A stretch of DNA of 64,000 nt from Halomonas heilongjiangensis (lineage in GTDB: Bacteria > Pseudomonadota > Gammaproteobacteria > Pseudomonadales > Halomonadaceae), in assembly GCF_002879645.1 (NCBI RefSeq), contig NZ_PNRE01000103.1, positions 1 through 64,000 on the forward strand, read 5' to 3'. Under the pieces are notes generated by a model. That model was not told where the DNA came from. It did not search any database and was given only the letters and a program-made list of their open reading frames with translations. A program made the position numbers and the translations under genes. Shown piece after piece: positions 15,376 through 23,789 of this stretch (the stretch's first letter is position 1; the number at the start of each line of letters is the position of its first letter).

Positions 15376-17007
15376 ATGACCACCTCGATCTTCGAACAGG
15401 GCCTGCCGCAGACGCCGGCCAACCATGTGGCACTATCGCCTTTGACCTTCATCGAACGCAGCGCCTCGGTCTATCCCGACTACCCGGCGGTGGTGCATGG
15501 TGACATCCGCCGCACCTGGGCCGAGACCTGGGCGCGCTGCCGGCGGCTCGCCTCGGCGCTGGAGCGGCGCGGCATCGCACCCGGCCAGACCGTGGCCGCC
15601 ATGCTGCCCAACGTGCCGGCCATGTTCGAGGCCCACTTCGGCGTGCCGCTGGCGGGCTGCGTGCTCAACACCCTGAACATCCGCCTGGACGCCGAGGCGA
15701 TCGCCTACATGCTCGAGCACGGCGAAGCGAAGGCGATCCTGGTCGACCCGGAGTTCGCCGGCGTGATCGAGCAGGCCGTGTCCGGGCTCGAGCACAAGCC
15801 GCTGCTGATCGACGTGGCGGATGCCCTCTACGAGGGCGAGGCCCGCCCCATCGGCGAGCTGGAGTACGAGGCGCTGCTCGCCGAGGGTGACCCGGCGTAC
15901 GCCTATCGGCTACCCGAGGACGAATGGCAGGCGATCTCGCTCAACTACACCTCCGGCACCACCGGCAAGCCCAAGGGCGTGGTCTACCACCACCGCGGCG
16001 CCTACCTCAACGCGGTGAGCAACATCCTCGAGTGGGCCATGCCGCACCACCCGGTCTATCTCTGGACCCTGCCGATGTTCCACTGCAACGGCTGGTGCTT
16101 CCCCTGGAGCATCGCCGCCCGCGCCGGCGTGAGCGTCTGCCTGCGCCGCGTCGACCCGAAGACGATCATGAACCTGATCGCCGACGAGCGGGTGACCCAC
16201 TTCAGCGGCGCCCCCATCGTGCTCAACGGCCTGGTCAACCTGCCCGACGAGCACAAGCGCGACTTCGATCATCCGGTGAAGGCCACCACCGCCGGCGCCG
16301 CGCCGCCCGCCTCGGTGATCGCCGGGGTCGAGACCATGGGCATCGAGGTGACCCACGTCTACGGCCTCACCGAGGTCTACGGCCCGGTGACCGTGTGTGC
16401 CTGGCGCGAAGCCTGGGACGAACTGCCTCTGGAGCAGCGGGCCAGGATCAAGGCCCGCCAGGGCGTGCGCTACCACATGCTCGAGGCGCTCTGCGTGGCC
16501 GATCCCGATACCCTGGCGCCGGTGCCCAAGGATGGCGAGACCATCGGCGAGATCCTGATGCGCGGCAACAACGTGATGAAGGGCTATCTCAAGAACCCGA
16601 CCGCCACCGAGCAGGCCCTGCAGGGCGGCTGGTACCATACCGGCGATCTCGCCGTGTGGCATGCCGACGGCTACCTCGAGATCAAGGACCGCTCCAAGGA
16701 CATCATCATCTCCGGCGGCGAGAACATCTCCACCATCGAGGTGGAGAGCGCCATCTACTCGCACCCGGCGGTGGAGGAGGCCGCGGTGGTGGCCAAGCCC
16801 GACGAGAAGTGGGGCGAGACCCCCTGTGCCTTCGTCAAGCTCAAGGCCGGCTTCGGGGAGGTCACCGAGGCCGACATCATCGCGCACTGCCGAAAGCACC
16901 TGGCCCGCTTCAAGGTGCCCAGGACGGTGGTCTTCAGCGAACTGCCCAAGACCTCCACCGGCAAGATCCAGAAGTTCGTGCTGCGCGAACAAGCGCGCAA
17001 GCAGTAA
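15376..17007 (+). CDS. Acyl-CoA synthetase (AMP-forming, DmdB/medium-chain type)
   Basis: The 543-residue enzyme activates a carboxylic acid to its CoA ester. The P-loop YTSGTTGKPKG is at 191-201, followed by GLTEVYGP, the hinge DLAVWHADGYLEIKDRSKD and the C-terminal lysine motif STGKIQKFVLRE. The sequence type is that of the acyl-CoA synthetase group containing 3-methylmercaptopropionyl-CoA ligase DmdB. The start at 15376 follows AAGAGAGAG; the frame extends upstream to 15271 without a site. Its partner dehydrogenase is directly upstream. Confidence 0.9.
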   Translation: MTTSIFEQGLPQTPANHVALSPLTFIERSASVYPDYPAVVHGDIRRTWAETWARCRRLASALERRGIAPGQTVAAMLPNVPAMFEAHFGVPLAGCVLNTLNIRLDAEAIAYMLEHGEAKAILVDPEFAGVIEQAVSGLEHKPLLIDVADALYEGEARPIGELEYEALLAEGDPAYAYRLPEDEWQAISLNYTSGTTGKPKGVVYHHRGAYLNAVSNILEWAMPHHPVYLWTLPMFHCNGWCFPWSIAARAGVSVCLRRVDPKTIMNLIADERVTHFSGAPIVLNGLVNLPDEHKRDFDHPVKATTAGAAPPASVIAGVETMGIEVTHVYGLTEVYGPVTVCAWREAWDELPLEQRARIKARQGVRYHMLEALCVADPDTLAPVPKDGETIGEILMRGNNVMKGYLKNPTATEQALQGGWYHTGDLAVWHADGYLEIKDRSKDIIISGGENISTIEVESAIYSHPAVEEAAVVAKPDEKWGETPCAFVKLKAGFGEVTEADIIAHCRKHLARFKVPRTVVFSELPKTSTGKIQKFVLREQARKQ

Positions 17008-17076
17008 GCTGATTGCCGTTATTTTCCAGTGCTGCCAGTCCCTTTGGCTTGGTGGTGAATCTCCAGCGCTGGCGGT

Positions 17077-17168
17077 CCCTATGGGGTCAGACCCCGGCGG
17101 GGCCGGTGCGGCGGGAAAGGTGCACCATGACAGGCATGGTGACTTGGCTGGGGTCTGACCCCATAGGG
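17077..17168. repeat. 92-base palindromic element with 19-base perfect inverted ends
   Basis: CCCTATGGGGTCAGACCCC (17077-17095) is repeated as its exact reverse complement at 17150-17168. The 54-base centre holds a second small hairpin, CACCATG/CATGGTG around 17123-17141. The GGGGTCAGACCCC core is known from REP-like palindromes linked to REP-associated tyrosine transposases in gammaproteobacteria; no transposase is present here. It lies between the ligase and dehydrogenase genes, so it may also reduce read-through or stabilise mRNA. Confidence 0.8.
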
Positions 17169-17212
17169 GCCACACCGGCGGCGTGAACAAACGACATCAC
17201 AGGAGAGTGCAA

Positions 17213-18061
17213 ATGAGCCAACAACCGATCGGCGTGGTCGGCGCCGGAACCATGGGCGAGGGCATCGCCCAGGTGCTGGTGACCAGCGGCTTCGCGGTGC
17301 AGCTCTACGACGTGGCCGACGAACAGCTCGCTCGTGCCCGCGGCGCCATCGACAAGGGGTTGGGCAAGCTGGTGGCCAAGGAAAAACTCAGCGAGGCCGA
17401 CAAGGGCGAGGCCATGGCACGCCTCTCGACCAGCACCGCGCTGGACGCCCTGCGCGACTGTGCGGTGATCATCGAGGCCGCTCCCGAACAGCCGGCGCTC
17501 AAGGAGAAGCTGTTCCGCGACCTCAGCCGCCTGACCCACGATGCGATACTCGCCTCGAACACCTCGTCGCTGTCGCTGACCCGGCTCGCGGCGGTGTGCG
17601 AGCGTCCCGAGCGGGTGGTGGGCATGCACTTCTTCAACCCGGTGCCGGTGCTCAAGCTGGTCGAGGTGATCCGCGCCGAGCAGACCTCTGATGCCACCGT
17701 GGAGCGCATCGAGGCGCTCACCCAAGCGCTGGGCAAGACCGCCGTGGCCATCGCCGATTCCCCCGGGTTCGCCGTCAACCGCCTGCTGGTGCCGATGATC
17801 AACGAGGCGGCCTTCCTGCTGCAGGAGGGGGCCGCCACCGCCGAGGACATCGACCAGTCGATGAAGCTGGGGGCCGCGCACCCCATGGGCCCGCTGGCGC
17901 TCGCCGACCTGATCGGGCTCGACGTCTGCCTGGCGATCATGGAGGTGCTGCAGCAGGGCTTCGGCGATCCCAAGTATCGCCCCTGCCCGCTGCTCAAGCG
18001 CATGGTCGCCGCCGGCTACCTGGGCCGGAAGACCGGCCGTGGCTTCCATGTTTACCAGTAG
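17213..18061 (+). CDS. 3-hydroxybutyryl-CoA / 3-hydroxyacyl-CoA dehydrogenase
   Basis: The 282-residue NAD-dependent enzyme oxidises a (3S)-hydroxyacyl-CoA to the 3-keto form. GVVGAGTMGEGIAQVL near the start binds NAD; ASNTSSLSLT supplies the conserved serine, GMHFFNPVP the catalytic H139, with E151 following. The C-terminal domain has FAVNRLLVPMINEA. Length matches the stand-alone PaaH/Hbd type. The start at 17213 has CAGGAGAG upstream; 17183 in the same frame lacks one. It lies in the acyl-CoA cluster behind the palindromic element. Confidence 0.92.
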   Translation: MSQQPIGVVGAGTMGEGIAQVLVTSGFAVQLYDVADEQLARARGAIDKGLGKLVAKEKLSEADKGEAMARLSTSTALDALRDCAVIIEAAPEQPALKEKLFRDLSRLTHDAILASNTSSLSLTRLAAVCERPERVVGMHFFNPVPVLKLVEVIRAEQTSDATVERIEALTQALGKTAVAIADSPGFAVNRLLVPMINEAAFLLQEGAATAEDIDQSMKLGAAHPMGPLALADLIGLDVCLAIMEVLQQGFGDPKYRPCPLLKRMVAAGYLGRKTGRGFHVYQ

Positions 18062-18229
18062 GAGCGCAGATTTTCTGCGCGATGGCGCCGCCAGGCGCCC
18101 CGGGAAGAGCGCCCAATGGCTGCGGCTTCCTTCCGCCATTCGCCATTAAGGGGATTGCCGACCTACCAAGCGTTCGCTAGGGTGAGTCGGTATCCCTTTC
18201 GACAAGAACGCAGTTAGCCAGGAGCTACC

Positions 18230-19003
18230 ATGAGCGACAAACTGATCGAGGTCGTCGACAACGCCGGCGTCGTGCGCCTGACCATCACTCGTCCCAAGGC
18301 GCTGAATGCCCTCAACAGCGCCGTGCTCGGCGAGCTGGAGCACGTGCTGGTCGAGTTGGAGGGCCGCGACGACCTGCGCGCCGTGCTGATCACCGGTGCC
18401 GGCGAGAAATCCTTCGTCGCCGGCGCCGACATCGCCGAGATGCGCGACAAGACCCCGGAGCAGGCCCGTGACTTCGCCCGTGCCGCGCTTGCCACCTTCA
18501 AGCGGTTGGAGACCCTGCCGGTGCCCACCGTGGCCCTGGTCAACGGCTTCTGCCTGGGCGGCGGCTGCGAGCTGGCGCTGGCCTGCGACTGGGCGGTGGC
18601 CAGCGACAACGCGGTCTTCGGCCAGCCCGAGGTGCTGCTCGGCGTGATCCCCGGCTTCGGCGGCACCCAGCGCCTGCCGCGCCGGGTCGGCCCGGCCATG
18701 GCGCTCGACCTGTGCACCACCGGGCGCAAGATCGATGCCGCCGAGGCGCTGCGCATCGGCCTGGTCAATCGGGTGATGGCGCAGAGCGAGCTCGAGGCCT
18801 ACGCCCAGGAGCTCACCCAGCAGCTCGGCGGTAACGGCCCGCAGTCGGTGCGCGCCGCCAAGCAGGCCATCCACGACGGTATGGACCAGGACCTCGACAG
18901 CGCCCTGGCGCTGGAGAACGCCCTGTTCGCCTTCTGCTTCGCCGGCGAGGAGCAGACCGAGGGCATGAGCGCCTTCGTCGAGAAGCGCAAGCCCAACTTC
19001 TGA
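18230..19003 (+). CDS. Enoyl-CoA hydratase (crotonase)
   Basis: This 257-residue crotonase hydrates a 2-enoyl-CoA. The oxyanion-hole motif FVAGADIAEM and NGFCLGGGCELALACD are present, and both catalytic glutamates of true hydratases are in place (GGCELA and FGQPEVLLG), followed by IPGFGGTQRLPR. An AGGAG site is eight bases before ATG. With the dehydrogenase, ligase and hydroxyacyl-CoA dehydrogenase upstream, this completes a beta-oxidation-type route short of a thiolase, which is not in the window. Confidence 0.92.
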   Translation: MSDKLIEVVDNAGVVRLTITRPKALNALNSAVLGELEHVLVELEGRDDLRAVLITGAGEKSFVAGADIAEMRDKTPEQARDFARAALATFKRLETLPVPTVALVNGFCLGGGCELALACDWAVASDNAVFGQPEVLLGVIPGFGGTQRLPRRVGPAMALDLCTTGRKIDAAEALRIGLVNRVMAQSELEAYAQELTQQLGGNGPQSVRAAKQAIHDGMDQDLDSALALENALFAFCFAGEEQTEGMSAFVEKRKPNF

Positions 19004-19153
19004 GTGTCGAGATCCGCTTGGGACGAAACGGCAGTGGCGGCAGCGCCACTGCCTCGATACCCACTTTCGGGTCAGTGGCGAGGTGCTGTGCTTTCGCAAC
19101 ACTGAGGAGAAGCTGGCGACTAAAGCTGCCCCGAGAGCATTGTGGCCGGCAGC

Positions 19154-19843
19154 TTACGCCAGATCGAATAGCAGAATCTCCGATGCCTGCCTCCCCTTAA
19201 CTTCGATAGGCTCGCCCGGCTGGAAGGCGGCGGCATCGCCGGCAGTAAGCGGTTGGCCGTTGATCTCGGCCTCACCGCGCGCTACGTGCAACCAAGCATG
19301 GCGTACCACTGGCGTCTCCTCCTGCTCGCCGGCATCGAACAGCCCGGCATAGAGGTTGACATCCTGGTTCACACTGATGGAGCCGTCACGCCCCTCCTGG
19401 GAGGCGACCAGGCGCCATTGCCCCTGCCGTTCCTGGGCAGGAAAGGCCTTCTGCTCGTAACTGGGGGCGATGCCGCGCTGCTTCGGCTCGATCCAGATCT
19501 GCAGGAAGTGGAGCTCCTCGCCGGGCGAGTTATTGAACTCGCTATGCAATACGCCCGTGCCGGCCGACATGCGCTGAACGTCACCAGAACGCATGATCGC
19601 CCCATTGCCCATGCTGTCCTTGTGGGCCATCTCCCCCACGAGCACATAGGAAATGATCTCCATGTCCTGGTGAGGGTGGGCACCAAAGCCTGCACCGCCC
19701 TGGACACGATCTTCGTTGATCACGCGAAGCTTTCGGAAGCCCATATGGTTGGGATCTAAGTAGTTGGCAAACGAGAAGGTGTGGCGGGAACGCAGCCAGC
19801 CGTAATCGGTATAACCGCGCTCATCGTCGCGTCGAAGGATCAT
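19154..19843 (-). CDS. Pirin family bicupin (quercetinase-like)
   Basis: A 229-residue two-cupin protein. Metal ligands of the first cupin are all visible: HPH in GFGAHPHQDMEII and H/E in VLHSEFNN. Bacterial pirins of this length (YhhW type) can oxidise quercetin with a metal, though the natural role is often unknown. The ATG at 19843 has an AAAGGAGA site; the frame goes on to 19882. It lies downstream of the HxlR gene on the same strand but is separated by a terminator, so it is probably transcribed on its own. Confidence 0.87.
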   Translation of the reverse strand: MILRRDDERGYTDYGWLRSRHTFSFANYLDPNHMGFRKLRVINEDRVQGGAGFGAHPHQDMEIISYVLVGEMAHKDSMGNGAIMRSGDVQRMSAGTGVLHSEFNNSPGEELHFLQIWIEPKQRGIAPSYEQKAFPAQERQGQWRLVASQEGRDGSISVNQDVNLYAGLFDAGEQEETPVVRHAWLHVARGEAEINGQPLTAGDAAAFQPGEPIEVKGRQASEILLFDLA

Positions 19844-20251
19844 TTTCGTCTCCTTTCCTGAAAGCGGGCAACGCCATGTCACAACCGGACAAGTTGCCCA
19901 CTCATTCGTAGATTGACCGAGTGTTCGGAAAAAACGGCAAGGCCCGTCACTGACCGAGGCCTTGCCGATCGCAGACCATGTGGATATTGGTGATCATGAC
20001 AAAAAGGTATTGATTACGGGGGCCTGCTGGCCCCTGATGCCGCATCTTGAGGTTGAATCCGTGACGTACCCCGAGGCTGGATGACGAGGGACGGCTGGAG
20101 AGGGGGGCAAGGGGATCGCGAGACAGTTTGCCCGATTGCTGTTGCGTGTTGTAGCCGCATCACGCCAGGACCGAGTGCTCCAAGCGTATGGTTGCTGGGC
20201 GCCAGTCAGTGACCGAGAGGCCGCTATGGCCCGCCTTCCCTCCGTCATCGC
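19844..20251. other. Non-coding stretch between HxlR and pirin genes
   Basis: The 408 bases contain a terminator for the HxlR gene at 19929-19967 and probably the pirin promoter near 19850-19925. A minus-strand frame of 84 codons at 19994-20248 lacks a ribosome site and protein-like composition. I see nothing else. Confidence 0.5.
19929..19967 (-). terminator. Rho-independent terminator on the minus strand behind HxlR
   Basis: CGGCAAGGCC (19935-19944) and GGCCTTGCCG (19958-19967) make a perfect 10-base stem; on the minus strand it is followed by six T residues (19934-19929). It lies about 285 bases after the HxlR stop and just before the pirin promoter region. Confidence 0.8.
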
Positions 20252-20623
20252 CTATCGCTCCGGGGGCAGTTTGTCAGCAATCTTGCTGATCTGCTTGATG
20301 CCGCAATGCAGTTCCATCCCGACCTCGGTCAAGCCGTATGTCGCCTTGGGTGGCACCTGTCTCTCGTAGCGTCGCCATACTAGCCCATCGTTTTCCATGC
20401 GTCTGAGGCGCTCGGTCAACACCTTCGGCGAGACGCCCTCGATGGAGGTCCGCAAGTTACCGAAGCGTAAAGGCCCTCCCTCGCCCAGCAACCAAAGTAC
20501 CTGGAGGGTCCAGGCCCCTCCCAACAAGCCCCCCAGCCGCTCGAAGGGACAATCTTTCGCTAAGATTCCATTGTGTTGGGTGTGTTCGGAGGTGGTTTGC
20601 TGTGGGTTCGTGTCGTCATTCAT
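20252..20623 (-). CDS. HxlR family winged-helix regulator
   Basis: A 123-residue DUF24/HxlR regulator. The winged helix is clear: GAWTLQVLWLLGEGGPLRFGNL, then GVSPKVLTERLRRMENDGLVWRR and YGLTEVG. C25 in the KDCPFERLGG segment matches the conserved N-terminal cysteine that many members use to sense electrophiles, quinones or aldehydes. It diverges from the amidohydrolase operon across 366 bases and likely controls it. Confidence 0.9.
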   Translation of the reverse strand: MNDDTNPQQTTSEHTQHNGILAKDCPFERLGGLLGGAWTLQVLWLLGEGGPLRFGNLRTSIEGVSPKVLTERLRRMENDGLVWRRYERQVPPKATYGLTEVGMELHCGIKQISKIADKLPPER

Positions 20624-20989
20624 GATCTTTTCGTGCTCTGTATGGCGTCTGATCCTGAGTCACCATTTGGTAACTTCTTCCGGCAGTGTCTATAGTCTCA
20701 TTCTCGGCTTACCGGTCAGGAATGCCCCATTCGCGCTTGGCAGGTCGAACTAGACGATGATCTTGATTGTAGCCGGAGTTCTGCAACGCTGTCGTGCCAT
20801 CGGTGAGCGATTTCGTGGCCAGGGCGAGAGGCATGGGGGTGCGGCCCCAGGTGATCGATGAGGGTCGGGTAGCACCCAGTCAGGCTTACCTGGGGGGAAG
20901 GATATGGAAGCCCCGCCATTCGATGTAAGAGATGAAAACGATTATCCGTTGAAATCACCGACTATTCTGAGAGACAGGGAGGCTTCTGC
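20624..20989. promoter_or_regulatory. Divergent promoter region of HxlR and amidohydrolase operon
   Basis: A near-palindrome GTCACCATTTGGTAAC (20659-20674, one mismatch between arms) overlaps the -35 of a plus-strand promoter candidate TTGGTA (20667-20672)-18-TATAGT (20691-20696). HxlR proteins bind short palindromes of this type. The rest is a leader of nearly 290 bases with an inverted repeat CCCCAGGT (20845-20852)/ACCTGGGG (20888-20895). No gene is seen inside. The -35 match is only moderate. Confidence 0.45.
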
Positions 20990-22810
20990 ATGGTGAATAC
21001 GATTCTCCGTAACGGCAGGATGGCGACCCTGGATCCTGCCAATCCCCGGGCCACGGCGGTGGCCATCAAGGACGGGATCTTCGAGGCGGTGGGCAGCGAC
21101 GAAGCGATCATGAGGCTGAGGGGGCCGGCCACCGAGGTCATCGACCTCAAGGGGCATACCCTCATTCCCGGCCTGAATGACTCCCATACTCACGTTATCC
21201 GGGGCGGACTGCACTACAACATGGAGCTGCGCTGGGAGGGGGTGCCGTCGGTGGCTGATGCCTTGCGCCTGCTGAAGGTGCAGGCCGATCGCACGCCGCC
21301 ATCGCAATGGGTCAGGGTCGTGGGGGGCTGGACCGAGTACCAGTTCGCCGAGCGCCGTATGCCGACCCTCGAGGAGATCAATGCCGCAGCGCCTGACACC
21401 CCGGTGTTCATCCTGCACCTCTATGACCGGGCCCTGCTGAATGCCGCCGCGCTGCGGGCGGTGGGGTTCACCAAGGACACCCCGGATCCTCCCGGTGGAG
21501 TGATTTACAAGGACCGCCAGGGCAATCCGTCCGGCCTGCTGATCGCCGAACCCAGCGCGCTGATCCTCTATTCCACCCTGGCCAAGGGGCCGACCCTGTC
21601 CTTCGAGGATCAGCTCAACTCGTCTCGGCACTTCCAGCGCGAACTCAATCGCCTGGGAGTGACCAGTGCCATCGATGCCGGCGGCGGGGGGCAGAACTAT
21701 CCCGATGATTACCGGGTGATCGAAGAGCTGCACCGGCGTGGCGAGATGACCCTGCGCATCGCCTATAACCTCTTCGCCCAGGAGAAGGGCTCGGAGTTCG
21801 ACGACTATCAGCGCTGGACGTCGATGGTGTCGCCGGGCGATGGCGATGCCATGCTGCATATGAATGGGGCGGGAGAGAATCTGGTGTGGTCGGCGGCCGA
21901 TTTCGAGAACTTCCTACAGCCGCGGCCACGACTGTCGGCGGAGATGGATCAGGAGCTCGAGCGGGTGACCCGGCTGCTGGTCGAGCATCGCTGGCCGTTC
22001 CGCATTCATGCCACCTACGACGAGTCGATCGCCCGCTTCCTGGACGTTTTCGAGAAGGTGAACCGGGATACTCCCTTCGATGGCCTGCGCTTCATCATCG
22101 ACCATGCCGAGACGATTCGCCCGGTCAGCATCGAGCGGGTAAAGGCGCTGGGAGGCGGCATCGCCATCCAGCACCGCATGGCATTCCAGGGCGAGTACTT
22201 CGTGGAGCGCTATGGGGCCACCGAGGCGCAGTTCACGCCTCCCATCACCGACATGCTGGCGGCGGAAGTGCCCGTGGGCGCCGGCACCGATGCCACCCGG
22301 GTGGCCAGCTTCAACCCCTGGGTGTCGCTGTACTGGCTGGTCACGGGCAATACCGTGGGCGGCCTGTCGCTGTATCCCGAGGAACGCCAGCTCGACCGGC
22401 AACTGGCGCTCTCCCTGTGGACCAAGGGCAGCGCCTGGTTCTCCGGGGAGCAGGCCGCCAAGGGCCATATCGCCAAGGGGGAGTATGCCGATCTGGCCGT
22501 CCTGTCGGCAGACTACTTTTTCATTCCCGCGGAGGAGATCAAGGATCTCAGCGCCGTCCTGACCATGGTCGGCGGCAAGGTCGTGCACGGTGATGGCGAC
22601 TTCCGCTCCCTGGCCCCACCGCTGCCGCCGGCGAGTCCCGATTGGTCACCCGTCACCCTGCAGGGCCAACCCTCCCTGCATCGGCATGGCGCCGGGCAGG
22701 GGCACGCCTGTCTCGAGCACGCCCACCATCACCATCCGACCTGTGCTCATGTCCGCACCCCTCGGGATCCGTTCTGGGGCCCCTTCGGTTGCGGTTGCTT
22801 CGCCTTCTGA
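20990..22810 (+). CDS. Amidohydrolase family 3 protein with His/Cys-rich tail
   Basis: The 606-residue enzyme belongs to the YtcJ/N-substituted-formamide deformylase branch of metal-dependent hydrolases. The metal-site HxH is H66-T-H68 in DSHTHV, further histidines are in FRIHATYDES and FIIDHAETI, and the aspartate in GAGTDATRV. The substrate is not known. The last 45 residues carry a run HHHH and three cysteines (HACLEHAHHHHPTCAH, GCGCF), absent from most relatives, perhaps a metal-binding tail. It heads an operon with pirin, MFS and isochorismatase-like genes. Confidence 0.86.
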   Translation: MVNTILRNGRMATLDPANPRATAVAIKDGIFEAVGSDEAIMRLRGPATEVIDLKGHTLIPGLNDSHTHVIRGGLHYNMELRWEGVPSVADALRLLKVQADRTPPSQWVRVVGGWTEYQFAERRMPTLEEINAAAPDTPVFILHLYDRALLNAAALRAVGFTKDTPDPPGGVIYKDRQGNPSGLLIAEPSALILYSTLAKGPTLSFEDQLNSSRHFQRELNRLGVTSAIDAGGGGQNYPDDYRVIEELHRRGEMTLRIAYNLFAQEKGSEFDDYQRWTSMVSPGDGDAMLHMNGAGENLVWSAADFENFLQPRPRLSAEMDQELERVTRLLVEHRWPFRIHATYDESIARFLDVFEKVNRDTPFDGLRFIIDHAETIRPVSIERVKALGGGIAIQHRMAFQGEYFVERYGATEAQFTPPITDMLAAEVPVGAGTDATRVASFNPWVSLYWLVTGNTVGGLSLYPEERQLDRQLALSLWTKGSAWFSGEQAAKGHIAKGEYADLAVLSADYFFIPAEEIKDLSAVLTMVGGKVVHGDGDFRSLAPPLPPASPDWSPVTLQGQPSLHRHGAGQGHACLEHAHHHHPTCAHVRTPRDPFWGPFGCGCFAF

Positions 22811-22866
22811 GCAGTGGCGATCGAGACACGACATACCCTATCAAGCCTACCGGATGAAATATCACA

Positions 22867-23781
22867 ATGAGCAATCAGGCAGTACAAGCCGAGCAGGAGT
22901 GTAACTTCGAGCATCCCTGTGGTGCGATCGAGCTGTTGATCGAGCCCGTAGAGAAGAACCTGGGCAACTTTTCGGTCCGCCGCACCTTGCCGTCGGCCGA
23001 GAGGAAGATGGTGGGGCCCTGGATCTTCTTCGATCATATGGGCCCTGCCGACTTCTCTCCGGGGCAGGGCATCGATGTGCGGCCGCATCCTCACGTCAAC
23101 CTGGCCACGGTGACCTATCTGTTCGAGGGGGAGATCCTGCATCGTGACTCCCTGGGCAGCCTCCAGTGCATCCGGCCCGGTGACATCAACCTGATGGTCG
23201 CCGGTCGCGGCATCGTGCACTCCGAGCGGGAGCGAGCGGAGGTGACACGCGTGCCGCATCGCCTCCATGGTCTGCAGCTGTGGCTGGCCTTGCCCGAGAA
23301 GGACGAGGAGGTCGATCCCGCCTTCTACCATTATCCCTCGAAGGACATTCCGGCCACCCTGGCCGGCGATGTCCCGGTGCGGGTCATGATGGGGTCGGCC
23401 TACGGGGTGACCTCGCCGGTCAAGACCTTCGCCGAGACGCTCTATGTGGAGGCCCATCTGCAGCCGGGGCAGACCCTCACCCTGCCGGACGCCGAGGACC
23501 GGGCGGTCTATGTGGCCAAGGGCGAGGTGCAGGCGCGAGATTCCGTCATCCCGGAGTACGCCATGGCCGTGTTTGGCCAGGAGACCGGCATCACCCTCGA
23601 GGCGGTGAGAGAGTCGCGGATTGCCATCATCGGGGGCGAGGCACTGGGTGAGCGCTTCGTCGAGTGGAATTTCGTGTCGAGTCGCCAGGAGCGGATCGAG
23701 CAGGCCAAGCGGGACTGGAAGTCGGGCGCCTTTCCCAAGGTCCCGGGGGATGAAAGCGAATACATTCCCTTGCCGGAGTAA
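22867..23781 (+). CDS. Pirin family bicupin, long type
   Basis: A 304-residue pirin with full N-terminal cupin metal ligands: HPH in VRPHPHVNLATVTYL and the H/E pair in GIVHSERER, preceded by GPWIFFDHMGP, a hallmark of the family. Pirins of this size include quercetin dioxygenase-active enzymes and redox-sensitive iron proteins. It lies 56 bases behind the amidohydrolase gene and nine before the MFS gene, clearly one operon. The operon therefore has its own pirin in addition to the one at 19154. Confidence 0.9.
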   Translation: MSNQAVQAEQECNFEHPCGAIELLIEPVEKNLGNFSVRRTLPSAERKMVGPWIFFDHMGPADFSPGQGIDVRPHPHVNLATVTYLFEGEILHRDSLGSLQCIRPGDINLMVAGRGIVHSERERAEVTRVPHRLHGLQLWLALPEKDEEVDPAFYHYPSKDIPATLAGDVPVRVMMGSAYGVTSPVKTFAETLYVEAHLQPGQTLTLPDAEDRAVYVAKGEVQARDSVIPEYAMAVFGQETGITLEAVRESRIAIIGGEALGERFVEWNFVSSRQERIEQAKRDWKSGAFPKVPGDESEYIPLPE

Positions 23782-23789
23782 GCCGCCCC

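Noticed and set aside
17077..17168. Insertion sequence
   Set aside because: Only palindromic ends with 54 bases between them and no transposase; listed as a repeat element.
13479..19003. Firm assignment as a DMSP/methylmercaptopropionate pathway
   Set aside because: Only subgroup resemblance of two genes; no DmdA and a generic crotonase, so kept as a possibility only.
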